A stretch of DNA of 16,051 bases from Perkinsus olseni (Eukaryota; Perkinsozoa; Perkinsida; Perkinsidae), in assembly GCA_013115135.1 (NCBI GenBank), contig JABANP010000822.1, positions 1 to 16,051 of the forward strand, in the 5' to 3' direction. The position numbers and the translations under genes are program-made. Positions 7,458 to 15,630 of this stretch are shown here, piece after piece (position 1 is the stretch's first letter; each line of letters begins with the position of its first letter). The notes beneath the pieces are model-generated. The model ran no database searches. It was not told where the DNA came from and saw nothing but the letters and a program-made list of their open reading frames with translations.

Positions 7458-9757
7458 ATGTCAGTGGGAGCAGCACGAGCCGTGGCGGGGGTCGGAGGGA
7501 ATGTGATGTCGATGATGATCCCTGGTGGAGGCCTGCTCGGAGCGGCCGGCTCTGCTGCCGGCGTCTTCGCGATCTTCGCTGTATGCGGCTTCTGGTGGGT
7601 GATGGTGACTTAGCCTGGGTCCTCTCTCCGCCACCTTGCTCAGTCTGCGATGGTGCTTCGCCAAGTGTAGGCAGTGCTGGAAGGGCTTCGACGTTCGGGC
7701 CTTCTGTGGGATAGATAGACTGTTTCTGGCCTGGGGGATCGATAAGGTAGGTAACATCTCCGCGGTGCCTCATAACTTTTCCCACAGCATCCAGGCTTCT
7801 TCATAATGATTACAGTGCATTCGGCGAAGGACTTCCGCAACACTTCCCTCCTGGGTAAGGCCAACCTTTACGTCGTGATGGAGGCCAAGTATGAATCGTG
7901 CAAGACGATGGGTGGGTGGCCACACCATTGCTATGTCGATGAACTCTCTGTCGCTCTCAGTTAACAAAAATGCCAAGTGGGAGGAGACGCGGCGGCTGGC
8001 AGTCCCACAGGGGTGCTCACACGTGAAGCTGTCGTTGATGGACAGGAAGTCCGGGCCGCGGTCGGACTCCCTGATCGGCTCCGTGCAGTGGTCGGTGGAC
8101 AAACACTTCTTCAAGCAGGCCGATAAATTCCTGAATGTTAGAAAAGAGTAGTAGGAGCTGGGCGGAGCGATGCGGAGGCTCCTTCTCAGGCACAAGCTTC
8201 ATGCTAAGGATGGCAGTGTTGCTGGCCAAATTTCCCTCACATTCCGCAAGGGTGAGTGCGTTGGGAGGCAGCAGTCACTACCATCCCTGTCGTAGTGGAT
8301 GGGACTGTTGATGACTCTGATGTGGACGAAGACCCTCTCCTCGAAGGACTAGACCCCGACCTCCACCCAGCCCTGTGTAGCCTAGCGGGCCGTAGGGTGC
8401 ACTGATGCCTCTCCTTTGCAGATGGCGAGGTTCTGAATGTCATGGGTGATGAGGTACTGCGTAATCTACAGGGCAGTAGAAAAGTAAAGGTGCTGGCCTC
8501 CGTCCTGCAAGGCCGACTCGAACGACGAAAATCCACCCGAAGCCTCCGTGGAGGGGGAGCGGAGGTCTTTGCCGCAGTGTGCCAGCTTTTGCCTCGGGGG
8601 AGTAGTGACTCCGAGCCTGATATCGAGGACCTCAAACGGAAGGCACAGGAGAAGGGCTGGGCTAAGGACTATGTCCCGAAGAAATGGTCGTGGACCGCGT
8701 TGCTTCCATCGGGTGACAGACGGCCCTAGCAGGTACTGGTGTCTGTGGGAAAGTAGGAAGGAATTCGAGAAGGGTGGGCGCGGCTGGAGAGGCTTCCCGC
8801 TCGGGATGAGAAACTCGCAGATCCTGAGGACCCCGACGTGATGATCTCAGTGCTCTCCATTACGTCAGTCCACCGAGATACAGCTCAGTCCAACTACTTC
8901 TCCTTCAAGTACAAAAACAGTGGTAGTACCTCAGGGAATCGATCGCCCGGGCGCGCGCTATATGCGAATGGTCAGATGGCAAGAGTATTGAGGAGCGGTA
9001 CAGGACGATCAGGAGAGATCGCGAGGTCTGGGTGGATGGTCTCGAGCTGCTGCGACTTGAGTGTCGGCTGTTGAAGAAAAGCGAGAACGATAAACTCGCG
9101 TACTGGAGGAGTCGGCCTGTCGGCGAGCAGTAGGATGAGGGTGTAGTCCGAGGGGGAGGGTGTCGAGTCAGGATGGACGCGTGGAAGGCCGAGCTGCGGT
9201 TGAGGGGATATTCTGATGAGGAGATCAATGAGTATTATAATCACGTACTGATGCAGTCTATGTCGAAGGAGGAACGGGAGCGTGCAGCTGGGAGGGCAGC
9301 AGCCAAAGAGGGGGCCTCTGCGGCGAGTGTGAACTCAGCAGCTTCTCCGGGGACCGGAGGGCCTCAGGGCTCCTTGCAGAGCCTGCCTGCAAAGCAGCCA
9401 CAACCCAGTGTGGAACAACCAGTGGCAGCGGCAAGGTCATCGTTGGGGTAGTGCCTCTTGATGTCCGATTTATTGTTCGTGGATAGGCCCGAGCCCAAAG
9501 CATCGATGGTTCGGGAAGTGCAGCCGCGACCTAAGGCGAAGGCTGCGTCTCGGTCGACTCGCTCACCGTCGCCAACCCGAGTACCCGTCGCGGATGGACG
9601 ACCTAGACCGATCGGGCTGCCCGGCAAGGGCGGCTCGCTGGATGGCAGACCGCGAGTACCACAACGACCAGGCGCCTTGCAGAGGCCGCTGCTGCAACAA
9701 GGCGGAAAGGGGGCGCGACCACCGACAACCAATAGGCCGAATAGAAGCGGAGCGTAG
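7458..9757 (+). CDS. membrane-anchored protein with C2 and PH-like domains
   Basis: Eleven exons (7458-7594, 7644-7746, 7788-7911, 7961-8147, 8190-8251, 8296-8376, 8422-8712, 8761-8922, 8976-9129, 9172-9447, 9487-9757) join in phase to 615 codons. Residues 22-50 form a glycine/alanine-rich hydrophobic segment leading into a Cys-rich stretch (CLRWCFAKCRQCW), suggesting a membrane anchor with possible acylation. A C2 fold spans about 81-204: FFIMITVHSAKDF, LLGKANLYVVM, NAKWEETRRL, VKLSLMDRK and GQISLTFRK. An acidic linker follows (DDSDVDEDPLLEG). A PH-like segment lies around 330-410 (NYFSFKYK, RRDREVWVDGLELL), like the end of a phospholipase C PH domain. The tail from about 435 is Ala/Gln- then Arg/Pro-rich and probably disordered. 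The role is probably Ca2+- or lipid-dependent membrane traffic or signalling; no exact family is recognised. Exons 10-11 could instead be a separate gene starting at ATG 9173. Confidence 0.75.
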
Positions 9758-9866
9758 TCCAGGCTCGAGGCTCTAATGTTTCACGCATGACCATCGGATG
9801 TGATGCACAGTAATCGTCTCCCTTTGTCTTTTGCTTCGTGTTGGAAGTAGTAGGAGGGTACCTTAG

Positions 9867-9885
9867 TCCGCTCAGGTTCCACCGA
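9867..9885 (+). promoter_or_regulatory. splice-acceptor-like leader before the DUF3883 gene
   Basis: TCCGCTCAG ends at 9875, ten bases before the ATG at 9886. Because the gene has no introns, an acceptor this close to the start would fit addition of a spliced leader, as known for Perkinsus and dinoflagellates. This is positional evidence only. Confidence 0.35.
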
Positions 9886-10731
9886 ATGTCGTCTTCTCCT
9901 GAATCTTTGTCGTCGGGTTCCGCCGCCGAGGACCTCCCCAGCGCCGGAGCTGTGTCTTCGAGCTCCGGTGCTCCGCGGAGTGGTTCCTACCATCCACTGA
10001 GAGCACCTCAAGGTCGCTTCTATCGGAACCAACGTCATTCTGGTAATGGTCTTCGAATGGTCTTCGACTCCGCCATAAAGGGCAAGCTGGAGGACGCGGG
10101 TATCCTAGCGGAGCTTTTCGTGGCTCACACCCTCCAGGAGATCTATGGTGATGAGTTCTCCCTCGACTGGTGGAAGACCAGTGCAAGAACTGCTTGCTAT
10201 CCCGAACATGGCCGGGAGGGCCTGGACGATCGGCTCGGGTATGACTTCGAGTTTCTTGATACTAAAGGTGTCTTCTCCAAGCCGAGAGAGGACGGGCCCC
10301 GCTGGGTTCGACTGGAAGTGAAGGGGACATTGCGGTCTGAGGGTACCATCAAATTCGAGATGTCCCGGAATGAGCTTGCCGTCGCCCAGAACCCTGACGC
10401 CGACTTTGCTGTGGTCCTGGTCAAAAACGCTGCCGGAGATTGCCCGGGCATCCAGACAGTGCTCACCGACTTCTTCTCGAATATACAAGAGAAGCGGGTG
10501 GACTACAAGCCGAGTCAGTACTCGATCACTCTTGCTGACCCCGAGCTCTATCACAGCGTGCCTAAGGAGATCGTCGAGAAGCGACCTTCGGACGCTGAAT
10601 CGAAAATAATGCTCGTATCCGATGAGAAGAAGCTTCGAGACCGGGCGAAACGTATGAAGAAGAGGGAGGTTAGTGAGACCCCAGTTGCTGAAACCGAGAT
10701 GCGAGAGCATCAAAGACGTCGAATGAGATGA
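9886..10731 (+). CDS. DUF3883/NOV_C PD-(D/E)XK-like protein, intronless
   Basis: A single open frame of 281 residues. After a Ser-rich, probably disordered head (1-55), residues 70-185 match the DUF3883 (NO VEIN C-terminal) pattern. It has Glu76 in GILAELFV, Asp120 in LGYDFEF, Glu144 and Lys146 in RLEVKGT, then FEMSRNELAVAQ and DFAVVLVKN. Glu-Asp-ExK is the core of PD-(D/E)XK nuclease folds, and the residues look intact, so nuclease activity is possible but untested in this family. A basic tail (residues about 225-281) is rich in Lys, Arg and Glu and may localise to the nucleus. The ATG at 9886 is preferred over the TTG at 9838 in the same frame. It is the only gene here without introns, which may mean retroposition, transfer or simple chance. 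The domain occurs in plant NO VEIN proteins and beside bacterial restriction and defence genes. Confidence 0.85.
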   Translation: MSSSPESLSSGSAAEDLPSAGAVSSSSGAPRSGSYHPLRAPQGRFYRNQRHSGNGLRMVFDSAIKGKLEDAGILAELFVAHTLQEIYGDEFSLDWWKTSARTACYPEHGREGLDDRLGYDFEFLDTKGVFSKPREDGPRWVRLEVKGTLRSEGTIKFEMSRNELAVAQNPDADFAVVLVKNAAGDCPGIQTVLTDFFSNIQEKRVDYKPSQYSITLADPELYHSVPKEIVEKRPSDAESKIMLVSDEKKLRDRAKRMKKREVSETPVAETEMREHQRRRMR

Positions 10732-11080
10732 TTGAATGGAAGAGTGCTTGATAATTGTCCACTAGCCCCAACTCGCTGTTACTATTCCCTATCCTCCGAT
10801 ACGATGATGTTGTGTTCTATATAGTCATGATCCCATACTACTTTCACTATAACAACTCGACACAGCTAAGCTGGAACATCGCTTTTTCGCGTGCTGATAT
10901 AGCACACAGTGAGGAACCGTATAGCAAGACAAAATAGGATATAGCACAACGGAAGAGGATAGACAACGAACGTATCAAAAGACGGAGATACAGGCAATCA
11001 TTGCCATCTATTTACAAGGCTCATTGTAGCGAGCTCCAGCAGCTCGATGGTGCTACGGAGCTTCTCACTATACGAACTGT
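10732..11080. other. convergent intergenic spacer
   Basis: This is the space between the stop codons of the plus-strand DUF3883 gene and the minus-strand nucleotidase. It is richer in A+T than the coding parts, with CTATATAGTCATGATC and several TATAGCA motifs (about 10898-10945). It should contain both 3' untranslated ends. I see no gene and no clear hairpin terminator. Confidence 0.55.
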
Positions 11081-14000
11081 CTACTGATGTAGAGCGAGGA
11101 TCGTGCGAGGGTTGACCTTCGGTCCATAGAACTGACCAACAGTCTTCTTCGGAGCCTCGCCGAAAGATGCCAGAACGAAGGAGGACGGAGGAGCGGCAGC
11201 GGGGGTCTTCTCCAACCAACGGCGGACTGGAAGATTGGCCATCTTCATGGATTCAACATCGGGGTCGTAGATGCCATAGGCCTCCAAGTCCTCGGGGTGC
11301 TCACCACCGACGTACCACGGCTCAGGAAGGAGCAGAGCGGCACCAGCGGAACCATCAGTCATTGGAGTAGTTGTATCGATGACTTCAACGCCCTTGGGGG
11401 TGACGGCCTCATCAGTCCAGACATGAACAGATCTCTCAGCGATGGTAGAACCGAGTCGAGCCCAGCACGTCTGGGCGTCGGCATCGGAGACGGTCAACCT
11501 TCGTGCCTCAACCAACAGGCTACTGCAAGATATGTCGGTGCCGTGACACAGTTGACCCTCCATCGATTGCCAGTACTTGCAGTAAGAGCCGGAGGCCTTC
11601 TCGGCACAGGAGACATCGGCGGCTCTGATGGACTCCGCGGTGTAATGAGGACGAGAGGACCCTGTCGTGGTGCTAGGAGTAGGGGCTGGGGTGGTGGTCA
11701 TCGGACTGGGAGTAGTGGTGGAGCCGCCGTCGACGTAGCCACAGTCAGTCCAGGGCAACTTCTCATTCAAGTACTCGAAGAAGTCGGGGCCAGGAGGGCA
11801 GGCGAACGAGGTGGACTCTCCGTTGAGGTCGATGGCGTAGCTCTCGGCACCGCGCCTGCAGAGGTCAGAGTGAGATGGTACGACCTGCGGAGAGTGGGAG
11901 CATCGTTTGGAGAATATCTGGCATTGTAATCAGAGACTGCTACGGTGACCACAATAAAAGGGTCGACCTTCCATCCCTCCTCAGCATTCCAAATGATCTC
12001 ACCACACTTTAAAGTGGGGTGACCACACTCAGTTTGGGTACGGTTGACGATACCCGCCATGTGACTCGTGCCAGTGAAGCAAATGAGTGCAACACCGCCG
12101 TGCTCGGTTCTGCCCGGGTCGATCTCCACCTCAAATCCCGAAGTCACCGGCCTAGCTGCATCGTCGATGTCCGTGACGATCGAAGCGGAATACAGCGCGT
12201 AGCCGAAGAGCTCCATGGCGGAGATATCGTACGACGCTAGACCATTGAGGAAGGGGTTCTCTTCATACAAATAGAGCAGGCTGAGGGGGATGCGTTCGGG
12301 AAACGTTTGACTCAGACCATAACGGATGTTGCCACCGCTCAGAGCAGCGATGTTGACTGACATGTTACGGAGGAAGAGATCGGCCAGCATGTTGCCAACA
12401 CGGGACTCGGCAGAACGGATATCAGCAGTGTTGTACAATCCCTTGAATAGCAGGTTATCTACTTTAGTCTCGGCCAAGGACTTTATAGGCTGCACCCAGT
12501 GTGTCCAGGTCTGCATAACATTATTCTTCCACCACTCCTCGTTGGCGGTACCGATGAAGTGCTTGTCGCACTGACCATCGAAAACCGGGATAGCATGAGC
12601 GAAGCGGAGCTTTCCATTGGGATGCTGATCATCGAAGTCGAAGACGAACTTGCCGAGCATCTGACCATCCATACCCATCTTCCAGACAGGGGTAATGATA
12701 TCAGGCTTAGTGGGATGTTGCAGATTCAAGAAGGCCGGGAAGTGATCATGACCTCCAATGATAGCATCGATTTTAATACCCTCCTCCACAACAGCCTTCC
12801 TCCAGAAGAGAACATCATAACCCTCACGCTGATGGGTAAGGACGATAACCAAATTACAACCATCCTCGTTCATCTCACGGGCAGCCTCAACGCCAGACTC
12901 CATCATGTCCGAAAATCACACGTTGCGGACTTTGCGGCCGAGGTCTGAGTGGTGCCAGTGAAGCATATTTTCTTGTTTTTGACCATCTTGAACCAGTAGC
13001 TCCCAGACGCCGCATAATAGCGGCTCTCCTCATTAAAGACCTTCTTGTTCTTTGGAACCGTCGCATTTACGAAGAAGATTTTATCCCCGACTTCAAGGTT
13101 CGCGCCAAACCGCACGGTTCTCTCGGCATCCTCGAAGACATTGCTACTGAGGTAGAGGAAGTTACCAGTAGCCATATTCCAAGCTACGCAAACATCCCTG
13201 TACTCGGGACGGCTTTTCAGGTCTGCTGGAGGGCACTTGTTCTTGAATTGGAATTCATGGTTTCCGAAAACGACCAGGTCGACCTCACCAGCGTTCATCA
13301 TGTCGACCATATGCTGGCCGTAGATGATGGATGACAGGTAAGACATGGCCACGAAATCACCGGGCAGCATGCTGATATACTCGTCAGTGTCGGCAGTGAG
13401 GCCGAGGTACTTGTAGGTGCCTGCCATCTGGGATGTGTTACCCCAGGCGGAAGCGGGGTCACGGACCATGTCGTCGAACTTGGAGGGATCGACGCAGCCA
13501 CTGTCTTCCTTGGTCATCACTTTACCACCAGTTGCTGATAGCTTTATGTCGAGGAGGTTCCCAACGGCAGCTTCAGGCATGCCCTCAGCAGCAGCCTGGC
13601 CGTAACAGTTTTCGCCATCCTGCGCACACATGGTGTAGAACTCGTCCGATGGGGTGCCCTCGAAGAAGTAACTATTGCTGGTCATGGGCCGAGCGAACAT
13701 AGAGTGAACATCGTTAGTCGTGGAAAGAGCAACCGATACCTTCTCAACTGTGGTTGAGCCCCTACTCACGGTAGCCGCGCATGCTACGTTGATGGCCGTT
13801 GAAGATAGGCTGATCACCATCATACGCGAGGGAAAAATAAAGATTACTGAGAGGCAGGTTAGCGCGCTAATTCCTCGTACCAGCCTGGTACTACCAGGCA
13901 GTGATGCCTGCCGTCGTGAAAATGGAGACCGCGTCTCTCGCAGAGAATAGAATCTGCGATCCCGCTCGACCCTAGCTACAGCTTCTACGAGGCACATTAC

Positions 14001-14081
14001 TACGAGGACAACCGCGAAGATGTCCCTCCAACGCGACCTAGGGACTTGGGAGAGCCGAGGAGGATACAGCCCACGTTCCAT
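11081..14081 (-). CDS. secreted or membrane 5'-nucleotidase/metallophosphatase with a frame break
   Basis: It is related to UshA and CD73 enzymes that remove phosphate from nucleotides, usually outside the cell. The two-metal site is visible: NDVHS (about 123-126 from the ATG at 14081), GDF (241), GNHEF (273), THQ and GGHDH. The C-terminal substrate domain shows SGGNIRYGL and MELFGYALYS. An N-terminal hydrophobic helix (IFAVVLVVMCLVEAVARV) and a second (about 69-86) suggest a signal or anchor. The gap between NDVHS and GDF, about 115 residues with cysteines, is longer than usual. A Thr/Pro-rich linker (TTTPSPMTTTPAPTPSTTT) and a Cys-containing tail follow, an extracellular look. One intron is proposed at 11885-11943. 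A one-base loss in the AAAA run 12912-12915 breaks the frame between KSATCDF and MMESGVEAAR and no intron repairs it: assembly error or pseudogene. About 975 residues if whole. Confidence 0.8.
11885..11943 (-). other. proposed intron of the 5'-nucleotidase gene
   Basis: On the minus strand a 59-nt segment begins GTAGCAG and ends CCGCAG, in phase 0. Removing it joins DPFIVVT to VVPSHSDLCRRGAESYAI and restores the frame into the Thr/Pro-rich tail. A competing 29-nt intron (11856-11884, GTCGTA...CTGCAG, phase 2) also restores it but is shorter than every other intron in the window. Confidence 0.5.
13878..13910. repeat. three overlapping palindromes
   Basis: GTACCAGCCTGGTAC (13878-13892), GCCTGGTACTACCAGGC (13883-13899) and CAGGCAGTGATGCCTG (13895-13910) overlap, so TACCAG and its complement CTGGTA alternate. 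They fall within the N-terminal open frame of the nucleotidase, between its two hydrophobic segments, a region without family similarity. They may lie in translated spacer, an unrecognised intron, or a small inserted element. Confidence 0.75.
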
Positions 14082-14163
14082 CTTCAATAGTGCAAGTTTC
14101 GCCCTCGAAATATCGCGAAAATCCCTTGGCAGAATCACAGAGGTCATGCCGACGCTACGGGAT

Positions 14164-14494
14164 GCCTATATAGGGGCCGACACTGTGAGGTGCCTATGTG
14201 GGGGCCGACACTGCGAGGTGCCTATATGGGGGCCGACACTGTGAGGTGCCTATGTGGGGGCCGACACTGTGAGGTGCCTATGTGGGGGCCGACACTGCGA
14301 GGTGCCTATATGGGGGCCGACACTGTGAGGTGCCTATGTGGGGGCCGACACTGTGAGGTGCCTATATGGGGGCCGACACTGTGGGGTGCCTATGTGGGGG
14401 CCGGCACTGTGAGGTGCCTATGTGGGGGCCGACACTGTGAGGTGCCTATGTGGGGGCCGACGCTGTGAGGTGCCTATGTGGGGGCCGACACTGT
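14164..14494. repeat. 28-bp minisatellite, about 11.8 copies
   Basis: Eleven full 28-bp units and one 23-bp partial unit lie head to tail from 14164. Each starts GCCTATGTGGGGGCCGACAC or a close variant and ends in CTGTGAGGT. Differences are point changes at a few positions (TATG/TATA, CTGT/CTGC, GAGG/GGGG, GACAC/GGCAC). Units 2-4 are identical to units 5-7, giving an 84-bp higher-order period. There is no spacer diversity, so it is not CRISPR. It ends 83 bp from the ATG of the 5'-nucleotidase, in that gene's 5' flank. The plus strand happens to stay open over 14190-14468, but no start context or family supports a protein. Confidence 0.97.
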
Positions 14495-14687
14495 ACACCG
14501 TCGTACACGCGCAATTTTACTCGATCGCAGCCCGTCTGAGCGCAATGTAGCGCGAAACGCTTCTGACCCAAAATTTTCAAAAGCTCCAACCCTTATCAAA
14601 CCCCTACAAACTGAAAACTGAGTTAAGCGGAAACGAATCGAGCTCACTGAGCTTATACTGCACGTGCAGTGACACCTTCACATGACC
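14495..14687. other. intergenic spacer with a perfect palindrome
   Basis: This lies between the minisatellite and the EF-P stop codon and probably contains the EF-P 3' untranslated end. ACTGCACGTGCAGT (14657-14670) is a perfect 14-bp palindrome with a CACGTG core, 18 bp beyond the EF-P stop in its direction of transcription. It could be an end-processing hairpin or a factor site. No gene is seen. Confidence 0.5.
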
Positions 14688-15630
14688 TTACCGGTCATCT
14701 GCGGTATCGTCATCATCCATACCGATGGACCGTATCTTCTGCAGCACTGAGCTAGGAAGGCTGATCTGCACTATGTTGTCCCCGTCCATTCCCACACCGA
14801 TGCTGTCACCAGCTGACGTTAAAAGGTTACCGCGGCAAAGAGGAGACCGACTACGTCGTACCTTGCAGAAGTTTCTCTGCTCCTTTGATTAGCCTGAGGG
14901 GCACTTCTATTTGACTGAAATCCTCGTCATTCACGATGAGCATCCGCGCGTCCTCGTCGTAGTACAGTACTTGGCAGCTTTTAGTGTCCAACTCCACAAC
15001 TACACGAGCAACTCCAAGTAATCTTTCTCAGTCTTATGCCCGTACTCGTGCGTACCATCAACTCTCTCTTTCATTTGAGCCTTCCAACGGCCGTTCTTCA
15101 TCGTGGATAAGTTGAGATAGGTTATCTGATACAGATTTCACGAATTAACAAATTCAAACAATCCACAGCAGCTGCCAACCGTTGGCAGCCAACGGCCCGA
15201 GCACCAAGCTTTCAGTGTTGCGATCGTAGTCGATCCATCATTCGCCACGATTGGGTGAGGTGTTGGTATCAGGAAAGGTCTCCTGTAAGCACATGAGCAT
15301 CCCGGATGCTGCAGACCTCTCTAGATACCTACACCTCCCCTAACGCTCAGTTCACGTAAAACTTGAATCAGGGAAGCAGTGGTATGGATGGTTGATCACT
15401 CTGCAAGGAGCAAGGACCCACCTTACCGCTATGGTGCTGGCAACGCCGGTCTGCTTGACGACACCCAGATCATTCACTCGCCAGTATTGCACCGGGGACG
15501 TCTCAAACTTCCCCTGGAACTTCAATACCTGCCCTGGCCGAACATCGCGAATGCTGGTTGTGACAAACCGTCGGAGAGACGCTGAAAGCTGCCTTGGCGT
15601 ACCGAAAATGGTCATGATAATGACAGACAA
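14688..15630 (-). CDS. efp: organelle-type elongation factor P homologue, shortened, with a frame break
   Basis: EF-P helps ribosomes form difficult peptide bonds. Exons on the minus strand are 15630-15427, 15125-14862 and 14812-14688. The head MTIFGTPRQLSASLRRF is rich in Arg and Ser without acidic residues, like a mitochondrial targeting peptide. Then come the KOW domain (IRDVRPGQVLKFQGKF, VVKQTGVASTIAITYLNLS) and an OB domain (VLYYDEDARMLIVNDEDFSQ, then IEVPLRLIKGAEKLL and ISLPSSVLQKI). It ends in an acidic tail and lacks the third domain, about 55 residues. The loop that carries the modified lysine of bacterial EF-P (PGKG) reads TGVA here. At about 15007-15012 one base seems lost: with it restored, the three exons total 594 nt, exactly 198 codons. 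Intron 1 is 301 nt, intron 2 is 49 nt. It could be a real divergent factor or a decaying gene. Confidence 0.75.
15126..15426 (-). other. long intron of the EF-P gene
   Basis: The 301-nt intron starts GTAAGG and ends CTGTATCAG, phase 0, between GVASTIA and ITYLNLS. It is the longest in the window and contains the palindromes at 15171-15195 and GCATCCCGGATGC at 15297-15309. I find no reading frame of note inside. Confidence 0.65.
15171..15195. repeat. overlapping perfect palindromes in the EF-P intron
   Basis: GCTGCCAACCGTTGGCAGC (15171-15189) and CCGTTGGCAGCCAACGG (15179-15195) overlap, so GCCAAC, GTTGGC and GCCAAC again follow each other with single-base spacers. This is the same design as at 13878-13899 with a different arm sequence. 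Confidence 0.85.

Noticed and set aside
10105..10713. Minus-strand open frame of 202 codons
   Set aside because: It is the antisense shadow of the DUF3883 gene, whose sense protein is clearly conserved.
14190..14468. Plus-strand 92-codon repetitive protein
   Set aside because: It is a by-product of the 28-bp minisatellite; unit length is not a multiple of three and no start context or flanking coding sequence exists.
14164..14494. CRISPR array
   Set aside because: Units abut directly with no variable spacers, and the genome is eukaryotic.
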